DNA of 64,000 nucleotides, from NCBI GenBank assembly GCA_023014365.1, contig JAEBUN010000032.1:434001-498000 (forward strand), in the 5' to 3' direction. The DNA is from Lepiota brunneoincarnata (Eukaryota > Basidiomycota > Agaricomycetes > Agaricales > Agaricaceae). Every line of letters starts with the position of its first letter. The stretch's first letter is position 1. The translations under genes were made by a program, and so were the position numbers. The notes below the pieces were generated by a model. It was not told the origin of the DNA. It did no database searches and was given only the letters and a program-made list of their open reading frames with translations. Positions 11,252-22,483 of the stretch are shown in pieces.

Positions 11252-12212
11252 TGATCACTAATCTCGCATTGAGTACATCCTGGAACACAGAGTCCAGTGC
11301 GCTTGTAAATAACTTGACTAGCTCTCAGTTCAAGACTACCGCCGGCGACTTCAGGCACTTCTCTGCTTCTAGAATGAATCACCTTTTGAAGTCCAAGACT
11401 CTATGTGCCTCATTCATCGCAATGCCTCTACTCTCTGCACAGAGTTCCCTCAATCGTCACACTGAGCCCTGCTCGGCTGCCACAGTCTCGGGATACTCTT
11501 TCTTAAATCTCTCTACGAAGCCTGTCCAGCTTCCTGCTGGGAACTCTGCAAAACTCATCCACTCTTCACGGATATCCTGGTCCACATATGACACTGCCCA
11601 ATTTATCCTTTCTGCATTGTCTGTCATCTTCATTATTGTGAAGAGCCATTCAAGCATCCAGAGATAATTTCTCAATGTCTGTAGTTTTGATGCATCCCAT
11701 CTGGGAGCATTATTGCTAAAGGGAATTGGCATACGCTTGTGTCCCATTTTACTAGCTGTAGTCATCATAGACGGTGGAGTTTGGTTTGTCTGTACAGTTG
11801 GAGTTGACTGTGATATCTGTGGTACCATAGAGGCACCAGGAGGGTTCGTATGAAACAAGTTTTGGTCTGTAAACGCTAAGCTTAGCATAGGAATGGTCTG
11901 ACCATCCTGGCTTTTGGTGTGCAGAATATGCGCTATGTTGCGAGCTGAGGCTGGAAGCCTTATAGTAATTCTGGGAGCAGTAGAGATCAGCGGTGCAACT
12001 TCTCTTGATACTGCAACTGCTAAACTGCTCGCTGTGCTCGCAGTTATAGAACTAGTAGGATCTTTTTGCTTTTGAGAGGTACTAGCAGTGATGAGGCCTT
12101 CAGAACCTTCTGGACAATTAGAATTCCGAGTAGTTCTCTGTTTTGGGGGGTCAACCTTCCTGAGACTGCGCTCAATCTCAGTCAGGCAATATGCCAAGGT
12201 GCTGGGACCCAC
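11252..12212 (-). pseudogene. G1 gag, N-terminal part
   Basis: The open frame 12212-11457 and its continuation encode a Ser/Thr/Pro-rich N-terminus followed by a retrotransposon gag core. That core contains PRWDASKLQTLRNYLWMLE, the NWAVSYVDQDI segment and FVERFKKEYPE. The first 13 or so codons (12212-12174) come from the truncated LTR fused to it, so the apparent start is chimeric. Stops appear beyond 11457. Confidence 0.7.
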
Positions 12213-12682
12213 AAAGCACTTGTTAATTATGAGTCTTTGATATGTCTAGGGTTTTGGGCATCAGGTGTTGCCTCCCAAACGTTGGACATTCCATTCCGTG
12301 GTCCAGTCATCATTATTGGGCTTGCTATGGGCATAATACACCTGCAACAGCCGCTATGTACATTCTTTAGGTTCCAACAAATCCGAGTTCATCAGAAAAC
12401 TGCTCATAAGGTCCCTGGATGCAACCAGAGTATACTTGATAGGCTATGTAGAGTCTGGAATCCCTCCGGAGAGCATTCTGATAGCTTGGTTCACTAAGCT
12501 TAGTGATAATGAGCTGGTTTGAACACTTCCGAGGCTTGAATATCCTCAGTTTGGTCGAACTGGCTACTATGGGACATAGTACCAATCCTCTATAGGGTTC
12601 TTTAATGATATAGCCAATGATTCTATGTAGAGAATCGTTCCGGAGTATGGAATTCATGTATAGGCATGAAATTGGCGTATCA
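12174..12682 (-). mobile_element. Truncated 1.3-kb-family LTR, copy B
   Basis: Reverse-complement match to the first ~509 bp of copies A and C, beginning TGATACGCC at 12682 on the minus strand. The match stops after CTGAGATT at about 12174, where G1 gag sequence begins directly. It contains the same ~95-codon frame and a TAAGCTTA at 12495. It is either the damaged 5' LTR of G1 or a partial copy joined by rearrangement. Confidence 0.75.
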
Positions 12683-12762
12683 GTGCGGCTATGGCTTTGA
12701 ATTTCAGGGTCCCGTATAACATCAATTAGTTGTTGTGCTTCTGCTGGGTTGAGGGGTTGTCC

Positions 12763-13041
12763 TCATTTGACCTCAGAATAGATAGGATGTTGGTCAGGGG
12801 CAGCAAATGGTCTTTTGTGCACAAATTTGTATTTGGCTGCCTTGACGGCTAAGTGTCCCATGTAAATGGTATTATTCAGTTCTGAGTGGAAGGAGTAGAA
12901 TGAAAGCATGCCATGCATGTAGTTATTTTGTTCAGGTACCCCATCTATCTCCAAGGTTCCCCAGTGCTTGGGAGTGACTCCTGGTGTTTTGAGGTCATTG
13001 AAATTGTGTTCAATTATCTGTTCTGTGAATTTGTTGGTCAC
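12763..13041 (-). pseudogene. G2 region downstream of the chromodomain
   Basis: An open frame of 92 codons, Asn/His/Tyr-rich (for example the HWGTLEIDG and YMGHLAVKAAKY segments), lies downstream of the pol chromodomain. The frame is extended upstream in shifted pieces to about 13200. It is most simply the C-terminal tail or a post-pol ORF of G2. No domain is recognised. Confidence 0.45.
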
Positions 13042-13469
13042 ATTCTTGGGCGTGTTTGGGGTGAAGAAGGTAGGTTTTCAATGGCAGATGTTTTCTGAGG
13101 TGGCAGTGCATCTGGCAGTTCTAGTTGGTACTCCCATGGGACTTTCTCTGGTGATGTCATGTGCAGCTGATCATGTGCATCGCATCATGTTTGGTAGGAC
13201 ATGTGTCCTGTTATTGTTGATCAGTTGATCATGTTTTTTTGGGGGTGTCCCCATATTGCTACTGTCTCACACAGTCCCCCCCTTCCAGCCAAAGTCCACA
13301 AGGTGTATCATGGTATCTGATTCCACATCTGTGAGGGGAGCTATGGCCACGAAGAAAGGGGGTTTTCATGGTGTGTTCTGTTATGGTAGCAGGTATGGTG
13401 GTGCAGTGATTGTCTTTTCAGGTTGTTAGGGTTATTTCTTGTATACATTTCATCCTGTTTATAAAGCTT

Positions 13470-13826
13470 TCATGGTCCATTGTTCTTGCTAATTGTCTTT
13501 CTAGTTTTACATTGCCTCTTGGCTACTGTTTTCAGGGTTTTTAATAAGCATTGCTCCTCAGGTGTATTATTCCTGGTTCCTTTGGGTTTGAATGGCAACT
13601 CACCAGTTGCTTTGATGGCATATAATTCTAGGTAATGGTCCAGTGCCTTGAGATCCTTGTAATGGCTTAGGGGCTCCCAAGTGGTGTCTCCAAGGCTCCA
13701 TTGTACTTCAAGCTCAATCTGGTGCTTATTATTCTTCCTGTGTCTGATGGTCTCATCAACAAACCATTCCTGGTTATCCTCGGGACCAAAATTGTATGGC
13801 TCTGGCCTTTTTCTCTCTGGGAACAT
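13470..13826 (-). pseudogene. G2 chromodomain and C-terminus of pol
   Basis: The segment reads WFVDETIRHRKNNKHQIELE, then the VQW...TTWEPLSHYK core and a YLELY helix. These are the aromatic-cage strand, central WKG-equivalent and C-terminal helix of a chromodomain. In chromoviruses the domain is fused to integrase and directs integration to chromatin marks. A Lys/Arg-rich tail follows. Confidence 0.8.
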
Positions 13827-13899
13827 ATCGTCATTTGAAGAGTGATATGGTCATAGGAGGCTAGCATGGAATGTAGGATGTATCCTTCGTTCCTGTAAT

Positions 13900-14870
13900 G
13901 CTGGGGGGAGCTCCAGTGTATAATTTGAGGTGGTGGGTTTGGCAGATATGATCCAGTAGGGCCTGATATATTTTGGACATAATTTTCATGCTTGATTTTT
14001 CAGTAGGTTCAAGTTAGTGGTAGCAAGCCAAGTCACCTTTCTTGTATGGAGGTTCATCCTGTCACTTATTGTTTGCTTGATTAGTCTGTTTAACTCAAGC
14101 TTTGATGATAGCATCATGGGCTTCAGCTATATTCCATAGGACACATTCAGTGAACTCCTTTATTCCTTTGGGTGCTTTGGTGCCTGCACAGATCTCCCTT
14201 AGCATCATTGGCATATACCCCTTGTTCACCTCAAATGGTGCATAGCCAGTTGTCTTGGATATGCTTGCATTAATTGTGAATTCAATTAATGGTAATTTTT
14301 CTACCCAGTTCTTTTGATCATGGCTGATTACCGTTCAGAAGATCTGTCCTATGCTCCAGTTAGCATGTTCCATCTGGCCATCAGTTTGTGGGTGGAAGGA
14401 GGTTGACATGAGGAGTTTGGTACCCATTATTTGGTGGATTTCTTGCCACCATTGTGATGTGAATTTTGAGTCTCAGTCACTCACTATGGAGGATGGGAGG
14501 CCATGAAGTCAAACAATTTCTTGGATGTATATCCATGAGAGGTCACTTGCAGTGTTTGTGGGCCATACAGGTATCAGGTGAGTCATGCTTGTCATTCAGC
14601 AGATTATTACCCATAGATAATTAAACCCTTTTAATTCAGGGAATGGTCTGATGAAGTCCATTCCTATTGAGTCCCATGGTTTTGTGGGTATAGGTAAGGA
14701 ATGTAGTGTTCCAGCCGGTTTCTAGTTATTTGGCTTAGATATTTGGCATTTCTCACAGGTTCTGCAAAATTCACAAATGTCTTTGGCCATATGTGGCCAC
14801 CAGTACCATCATCAGATCTGGTCACTGGTCTTGTGCTCACTGAAGTGCCCCACTCCTTCATGGGCATTGG
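13900..14870 (-). pseudogene. G2 integrase region
   Basis: Recognisable only in fragments. The 14867-14664 frame gives the target-search region with two cysteines and a His. Further fragments up to about 14000 resemble the integrase core and its GPY-like end. Stops are frequent and the catalytic D,D,E triad cannot be read through in one frame. Confidence 0.5.
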
Positions 14871-15489
14871 TAAGTATTGTTGTTATGATTTTCTGATCAT
14901 CTGGAATACATAGTGCCAGGTCACTGCAGACATTGGGTTTAAACAGAAGTCCATTTTTGGAGGTGAATGAGTTCCTGTGGCTGTGTATCTCTTTTATAAC
15001 TTTATTTAGGAACTTGTCCTTTAGGTATCATTCACAGATGGTGGTAAGGAACCCATCCTCATCATTCTGATGAGGTGGGGTATGGCTGTCATGATTGAGT
15101 AGGGTGTCAGCAAGGGTTTGTTTGGTTGTGAGGTGTTATTCCCTGTTAGTGTTCCTTTGAACAGGTGTTAGCCATTGCTCAGCTTCCTTCATCATTTCAG
15201 CTTCTCTTTCATGTTCTTCCTTCTTTTCATGAAGCCTGTTACTATGACAGATTTCTTGGTCCTTCATGGCTCATATTTCCACAATATGTTGTTGAACTTC
15301 AGTCACTTGGTTACCTGGGAGGTCTTCTCCTGTTGGATTGAGTTTTTTATCAACATTGACATATTCTGATGGTTCAATTGGGTCCTCTGGTGAGTGGTTC
15401 TCATAGTAGCGACTTAAGCAGTCAGCAATCTTATTATTTTCACCTTTGATATAGGTGATGTCAAAATTGAATCAAGATAGGTACTCAGT

Positions 15490-16690
15490 CCACCTATACT
15501 GTCAATGGGATAGTTGAGATTGGGTGTGGAAGAATTCTAGGGCTTTATGGTCTGTAATGACATGTATAGGGTATCTGATTGACTTGTCTTCCCATTTGGT
15601 CAGGGCTTCAAGGATTGCAAGTGTTTCCATTTCATGTACAGCATAGTTCTGTTGGACTAGTGTAAATTTTTGTGACATTAGTCCTGCTGGTTGACATGTT
15701 TCCCAGGTATGTCCTTGTCCATACATTGCACCTATACCAGATGTTGATGCATCACATATTACCCAGATAGGCTCACCAGCTCGGGGGTCAATTGGTTTTA
15801 GTATGGGGTTTTGCAGCATATGTGTTTTATCATGTCAAAGCATTGTTGGTGTAGAGGATGCCAATGGAATGGTGTTCCATTCTGCATGATAGCCATGAGA
15901 GGATTGGTGTATGCTGACACATTAGGTAAGAGATTCACAAGATAATTAATAAGTCCAATGGATTTCTGAACATCATTATAGTTGCAAGGTACTTTCCAGT
16001 CTCAGATACAGGCAAGTTTATCACAATCAGGGTGTATGCCTTTGCTGTTGATTTTATGCCCAAGGCATTCTACTTTGTCTGCATAGAGTTCACATTTTGA
16101 GGCTTTCAGGTACAGTTGTTCCACTTGTAATTGGTCAAACACTAATTTTAGATGTTTCTTGTGATCTTCAATAGAGTCTGAGAACATGAAGATATCATCA
16201 AGGTACACATGTATGCAGAGCCCAATGATGTCACGAAATATATGGGTCATTAAGTGTTGAAATGTGGCAGGTGTGTTGCAGTTGCCTTGCTGCATTATAT
16301 TACTGACATATGTTCCTGATATTGTTGCAAATGCAGTTTTATCTATATCTTGAGTAATGACCTGTACTTGCTTGTAGGTGTTGGATAGGTCAATTTTTGA
16401 CCTATATGTCACTTGTGCAACATCTTCACATATAACTTCTTGGTCTGGCAAGGGAGTTACATCTTTCACTGTGTTATCATTTCATTGATGTGCATCTAGT
16501 ACTGTTCAGATGGCTTTGCCATCCTTTTTTTTGCAATACATAGGAGTGGTGCCACCTGACTTACAGGTTTGGGTACACACCATCCAGCATTAATGTATCT
16601 ATTGAGTTTTTCATGAAATTGGTTGCACATGGAATGAGGGCATCTTTGTAAGTGGTAGTGGTATTGTTTTCCCTCATCTACAAGGTTTAT
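15490..16690 (-). pseudogene. G2 reverse transcriptase and RNase H region
   Basis: The RT palm is in 16469-16002, with the catalytic motif YLDD (CIHVYLDDIFMFS near 16190) and the preceding QGNCNTPATFQHLM segment. The thumb has KCELY...CLGHKI. RNase H is in 15819-15502, with WVICDASTSGIGAMYGQG and the HEMETLAI motif, so the first Asp and the Glu are kept. The final VITDHKALEF motif contributes the third acidic residue. Frame breaks occur between RT and RNase H (about 15830-15990). Confidence 0.75.
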
Positions 16691-17549
16691 TTCATGATTT
16701 ACAGCAACATTGGAGGTAATCTATCAGGTACTCCTTGCATCATATCATCATACTCCTCATACCACTTTCTTTGGAGGGTTGGTATGTCTGTTTGTGTTAA
16801 TTGGGTCATTTGTTGTTTTCCTTTATCTGGGGGAGGTTTCTCCTTTTTACAGTGAGGTTTCTCTTGGATGGTCTTTCATATATTCTTGAGAGGGTCCTTT
16901 TGATTAATGGGGAGTCTCATAGGTTGTATACATCACATTTCTGCTGTGGGGGTGTTCTGAAATCTGTATGTTCTGGAGATTTTGTTGGGTACAGTACTCT
17001 GGTATATATGGTGAGTTTTTTCTTTATTTATTGGCCATAGATCATTGACCATCATATTCCATTCTGTAGGCATTTGTGGGTTGTGATATAAGTTATATTT
17101 GTTTTGGTGGATTGGGGTGTCTATCAATCTTGTTCATCTTGTTGATATGGTTATAGTAGGTTCATTTTTTGATCCTACATTCTCATTTTCAGTTACAAGG
17201 TCCTCAACCTTTGTTTTCGAGCTTGTGGGTTCACAGTATAGGGAGTTATTAATCCCTTTATTCTGGCGTGTATGTAATTTTGTTGATATTTTAGGTGATT
17301 CTGGTTCTGATCCTTTTGTAGCTTTGGTTGATCATATATAGTCATTATTATCCATCAGGATATGTGGAGAGGTGTCAGGTAGTCTTGGTAGTTGGTGTGT
17401 GTTGCTCTTGTCCTTTATTTCTTCAATCATTGGGTAAGTTTTCTGATTTGTATATTTTTTTGCAGGGTTATTTGGCTTCTCCCCTCTTGCTCATTCACTA
17501 GTGAGTCATTCATGGGTTTTGTGAGTGGTTCAGTGCCTTCGTAAACATG

Positions 17550-17900
17550 AATCTGTCTCATTGGCTATTGATAGTGCTGGTATCACTTCACCATTCATGG
17601 TGATAGTGTTTTGTTCAAGGTCTAATTTGACCTTGTGTTCTCACATGAAGGGTACACCAATGATCATATCATATCTGTCAAAGTTTGCGATGTCCACATA
17701 TGATGTGGTACTGGTTTTTCCAACAGATATAGGTACATGAGCTCCATATTTGATCATTGATTGACTGCCCACTGTACCTAATTGTAGGATATGGGAGTCT
17801 GTTAATTCATTACATGAATTTGTGCTACTTCAGCAAATGAGGGTGTGATACCAGTAGTAGTACTTCCTGTATCCCATAGGGTCCATGCTTCAACATCTCC
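17550..17900 (-). pseudogene. G2 aspartic protease region
   Basis: The minus-strand frame reads LWDTGSTTTGITPSFAEV, with the catalytic DTGS motif, then LQLGTVGSQS and IIGVPFM, the hydrophobic-hydrophobic-Gly motif near the C-terminal end of the fold. At least one in-frame stop lies between them. Confidence 0.65.
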
Positions 17901-18249
17901 GACTTTTACAAGTGATGCAAGGCATTGTTTTTCCTCAGTGGATGGTTGTGGGTGCATGATATGTTCTTTTTCTTTGGTGAGTTTGACTCATTTCATTTTT
18001 ATGACTTATTCATTGTTATTCTTGTTACCAGCTTGTGATGGTGCAACTGTTAATGCTGTGTTGAACTTGATGTCAGAGGTGTTGTCCTCCTCAGCCCACT
18101 CATAGTCAGTGACCTCTACTTCGGACATATGTCCCTGGTCATCATTCATACTAGGGCTGTCAGGTATGGGTTCCTCATGATCTGATCCATCTTTACTGGC
18201 AATATTGCTTGCATTGTCATCAGGTTCATTGCCATCATCACTGTACACA

Positions 18250-20930
18250 GCTCATGGGTGGATGCAGTTATTCATTTTTGGGCATTCTTGTGCATAGTGA
18301 GGTCCTCCACATTTAAAGCAGATAATTTCAGGGCTTTTGCCCTTATTTTCAAGTTTTACTAGTTCATTCCACTCATTCCAGTTGTATTGGTTTCCTGGCT
18401 TATGTTGTCCCTCAGGTCTACATGATCTATTGTTTGCATATGGTTGTTTTGCTAGGATATTGGGTTTGCATTGTTGGTCAAACCAGTCTCTAGCATAATC
18501 TTTACTATTTGTTTGGTCTTGTTTGTATTGATTATCATATTTTCTTGGCTTAGGGAGCCCTTCTCATGGTCTCGAAGCTCCAGCATCTGTTCATCGCTTG
18601 TGGGTGTCATTGTTATTTTTTGTAGGGTTGCAGAGTGAGGTTGGGTTTAAGTCCCACCCTTTGGTATAGAATGAGTGCTGTTTATTTGCACTCTCATATG
18701 TGACAGTGAAGTCATGAAATTCCTCAAGGCTATTTATCTCAGGTTGGAGCCTTGACATTGTGAGTAGGAAATGAAGCATATCTGCCTGGTACTTGAGATA
18801 AAAATTTCTCAATAAGCAAGTAATTGTCTGGGGGGACCATCATGCATGCAGCATGATCCATTAGGGTCTCATAAAATACTTGTATGCCAAGTTTTGAGTT
18901 GTACTTAGTGTTTTTTAGGTTCTCTCTAGCTTCAAAGGTACAGGTGGGTTGTATGAATTGGTCATACAATGCAAGTATTGCATCCTTGAACAACCATGTA
19001 TGATTGGTGCTCATGGAGCCCATTACATGTCACATGACTAAGTCTTTGGCTTGGCCATTTAGGTAGCGAGGTAGGCTGAACAGCCATTTTTGGTCTTTTT
19101 CGAAGTCTGGTCCTCCAAGGCCTTGGAGAAAGTATTCAAGACATAGTGAGGTGACAAACCTTTCAAGATTGTAGAATTTGGGGCTCCCCCTGTATGTATC
19201 CACAGTTTTGTCTGAGGGGCCCTTAGGCTTGCTCTTGTCATTTGGGTCTGGTGGTAGGGCAAGGTAGTGATTGATGATGTCTCGTAATTGTTGGTGCATG
19301 CATTCTTTGTATGCAGTCATGGTGTCAAATACCCCCTGAATTGAGGGTTGATTGTGGTTTGCTGGTGCAGTCAACAGTGCAGAGTGGGAATTAAGATGTA
19401 GTGTATTCAACACTGGAATGTTAGGTACATTATGTAAATGATGATTTCGTGCAGGTGCACTTGTATTTACTGGTCCCCTGACAGGAGGTATCGAGCATGC
19501 TGGTCATGAGGTCCCCAGGGCAGTATGGTGTTGGGTTTGGTTGCCAACTGATAGTGGGATCATGTGGGGGCATTGTGGTGTAGGCATTGGTATGGGTGGT
19601 GGTACTGGCGTAGTGCCAGGTGGCAGTCGCCATATGGAAGTGTTGGCTTGGCTTGGTTTGGCAATTGGGGTTGTATGCCTTATTGATGTCCTTGGTGTGT
19701 GAGGGGGTGTATCTGTTAATAGTCTTTGGAGGGTAGTTACATTAGCATCTGGGTCTGGTGAGTTGGATTCAAACCAGATGTAATGGGCTGGGTGTCCCAT
19801 GCCTACTAGGTTGTCCACTGGCAATTGGGCCAGCATACAGCTACTTAGTAGTGATATGGTGGGTGCAATAGGTCTGGATGCTGTTTGGTGTGGGGTATGG
19901 AAGTGTGGGACTCCTGATGGTCAGATAGTAATGTTTGGGTGTATTGGGGTAGGTACAGTAGGGAGCATAGTTCCAGTGCTGCCAGTAGGGGCAGTTATTT
20001 CACATGACCATTCAGGTCTGGTGAATTGCTCTTGAGCTGCCAACCATCAGCAATATATGTCACTGGCCTCTTCCGGGTCTCTAGGTGTAAACAAATTTTC
20101 ATTAGCTTGATCCATGGTAGGGAAGGACATAGCTTCCAATGGCGTGATTGTGTTTTTGGGATCGCGAATAGTTAATGGCCAGATATGGCTTCACCAGTGT
20201 GTATGTTCTGTGTGGAAGCAATTAATAACTCCACTCATTGGAGTAGAGGTCATTGAGTTTGCCTTCTTGGCTTGCACTCATGTGTATGCCATTGCAAGTT
20301 GACCAATAGTGGTTAGTAACACCTTGTTGTGAGCATCATAGTCCTCACATGTATTAGACATTCCAGCCCCTTCGAATAGATGTTGAGTTTCTCTATGTGC
20401 TTCCTTGATCATAAGTATGTGTCATCACATGTTTTGTATATTGTAGACATCCCATATTTCATGCAGACGGATATCATTTGGTGGTGTCGGGTTGGTAGGT
20501 GAGTTGCTCAGTCTAGCTCAGTAGCAATAGCTTGCATGAGTTCCTTCACTAGGGTGCTCACTTTGGCTGTATGCTTGTGCATGCTGGGAGGTTCATTCTT
20601 GGTGTTCTGTAGCTATAGCTGTGTAGTATTCATGATGCTGACATTGGTGATTCAATGCCCCACTGATGCTGTGAGAGGGCGATGGATTTGTGTGCTCCTC
20701 TTGAGTGTTCCAAGGGTTCTGATGCCACTATGCCTTGTGTAGGTGATATGGGTTTTCTTGGTTCTGGTGGTCCTCCTCATCAAAGATACCATTGTGATAT
20801 GATAGAACAGGGCTCATGTTTGTAGGGGCAGGAGATGCCTGATTTGAGAGGTAAGGGGGTATGGGTTCCATTTGGATGGTAGAATAGCAGTTTTCAGTCA
20901 TAAAATTTTTTAGTACAGGGTTTTTCAAGG
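18250..20930 (-). pseudogene. G2 gag with CCHC zinc knuckle
   Basis: Open pieces: 20928-20728, 19836-19504, 19413-19030, 19023-18739 and 18812-18591. The core has the retrotransposon gag pattern (FYNLERFVTSLCLEYFLQGL, then a region ending in FLSQVPGRY). A zinc knuckle CFKCGGPHYAQEC (CX2CX4HX4C) is encoded at about 18285-18325. The acidic stretch 18248-18006 lies between it and the protease. Multiple stops. Confidence 0.7.
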
Positions 20931-20935
20931 GAGGT

Positions 20936-22483
20936 GTGGTTACATAGGTTGTTACAGTATCCAGTAATATGCTGAAATTTCAAATATACCCGAAAAATCG
21001 AATTTATTCGACTTATACCCTCGGAATTGAGGCAGAACCATTCAATATCCCTTAGCTATAGGGAATAATAGGGCCAGAATGAGTCCCAAGTTGCTGGCCA
21101 GGCAAGAAAATACCTAGGACATGACCCAAGGCCCTAATATGTCAATCCATTGGCAGAGGGATAATTAATGATTAATGGTATGTCATGGGTATACAAACAT
21201 TTCTGGCTACATTTGTCCAAAGCCACAAATCAAGGGAAAATAGAGTGAAACTCAATGGTTTACGATCTGAAGGGTCATCTGGAGAAGGGACAAGGCTGCC
21301 TGAATTATTCACTAAAGTTTAGATCTCTGGAGGAGATTCAGGGAACTCCAGGAGACTACAAAGGAAGGAGCCAACCCAATTATGGTGCCAAAACATTGGA
21401 TAACTTAGTTGGGACACAGGCTCCAATCATGAAACATAGGGAGAACTGCTGATGGGGCGAATAGGAGGACATGTCAGCCATATGATATCACTTAGAATGG
21501 AAAAGCTAAAAAGGAAAAGGATGCATAAGCTATTCCCAAATATGTATTAAGCACTGCATGTTATAGTAGTATAAAATACGGCTATCAAGGGGGGGGCAGG
21601 GCAAGCATTCTGCTGGGATTCTTTCCCCCCATCAATTACAGTGTTTAATGTCTCATTTGATCATCTGAACACACCTGTTTGTCTGTGGAGTGCTTGCTTC
21701 CTAGCTAAGACATTCATGAACACCCAAGATTGGTTGCTAGCTTGAGGACCACTTGTCTTGGTGACATCTAGGATCCTAAGTGGTGATTAACTTCAGAAAT
21801 TGAATACTAGCTTGAGGACCACTCATCTTGGGGACATCTAGGATCCTAAGTGGTAGTCATTCCTTCTTAGCTAGCCTGCCAGCTTGAGAACCATTTGTCT
21901 GGGGGATGCTTAGGTATCTAAGTGGTAGACTTAACCAGTGATTGAGGACCATTGTCTTAATACATTAGGCTCCTAATTGCGACTTGTTCGAACTTTTGGG
22001 TTAGCTACGAGAAAAGTTATTTGTGTGCTATCCTTGTTGACTTGAGAGCCATCCGTGAAACAAGCTAGGTCTCTAAGTTAACAAACTCTCTATCCTTGAA
22101 CTATTAACAAGTAAAGTTACTTGTTCACTAGTTCACAACTTGTTGAGTACTATTATTGTCAAGTGATGATATAACAGAACTTGACTTTCACACCATCACT
22201 CTCTGAGTTTGATAACTTTCCGAGCCCTGTGAACTTAGTGTTCATGAAGGGTGTACACTCCTTCTCACTAGCTTGAGTGTATTGAGTGCACCTGTAACCA
22301 TACCTGGGGACAAAAAACCTATTACCTTTTCACTGGGTATCGAAAAAAGTGAAACCTGTTCAGGCTACAAGGTAGTCTTACAGTTAAAATCACAGCATAG
22401 ATCAATATGCATGGTCTCTGTATTGAGAGTGAGAGTAAAAGTAAGTATGCATGACAATGTAACTATGGGTCACTTTAAGAGGT
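20936..22483. other. Non-coding stretch with a TATA-like box and tandem repeats
   Basis: No coding potential was recognised. The left part (20950-21650) is AT-rich with a plus-strand TATAAAATAC at about 21571 followed by a G-run, which looks promoter-like, perhaps from an unrecognised LTR or leader. A hairpin-forming repeat array occupies 21738-22080. No TSD or terminal repeats could be fixed, so the stretch is unassigned between G2 and the LINE. Confidence 0.4.
21738..22085 (+). repeat. Five degenerate tandem units with internal inverted repeats
   Basis: Units begin with (G/A)CTTGAG(G/A)ACCA at about 21738, 21810, 21882, 21942 and 22039, spaced about 60-97 bp. In the first two units ACCACTT/ACCACTC pairs with a downstream AAGTGGT across a loop containing CTAGGATCCTA. 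The last units are more diverged. Confidence 0.65.

Larger units (their letters stand above)
4565..12212 (-). mobile_element. Ty3/Gypsy retrotransposon G1, decayed
   Basis: In minus-strand order: gag (12212-11252, resuming 9944-9112), aspartic protease (about 8786-8400), reverse transcriptase and RNase H (8069-6418), integrase (6345-4639). Gene order PR-RT-RH-INT identifies Ty3/Gypsy. There is no chromodomain after the integrase; the ORF ends at 4639 with an acidic tail. A 1.3-kb solo LTR (9945-11247) splits gag. At the upstream end gag is fused to a truncated LTR of the same family (12174-12682), perhaps this element's own damaged 5' LTR. No 3' LTR is visible beyond 4565, where the neighbouring gene ends tail-to-tail. 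Confidence 0.85.
12683..20935 (-). mobile_element. Chromodomain Ty3/Gypsy retrotransposon G2, decayed
   Basis: Minus-strand order: gag (about 20930-18250) with zinc knuckle, protease (about 17900-17550), RT and RNase H (about 16690-15490), integrase (about 14900-13900), chromodomain (13826-13620), then a further C-terminal block (13041-12763). It is strongly decayed and AT/TG-rich with many stops. The 3' end is cut off by LTR copy B at 12682 and no LTR pair is recognisable. Gag and protease (DTGST) differ from those of G3-G5, so this is a separate Gypsy lineage. Confidence 0.8.

Noticed and set aside
21738..22085. Regularly spaced repeats resembling a CRISPR array
   Set aside because: Repeats are long, diverged and unevenly spaced (60-97 bp), spacers are not unique inserts, and the context is a eukaryotic nuclear genome.
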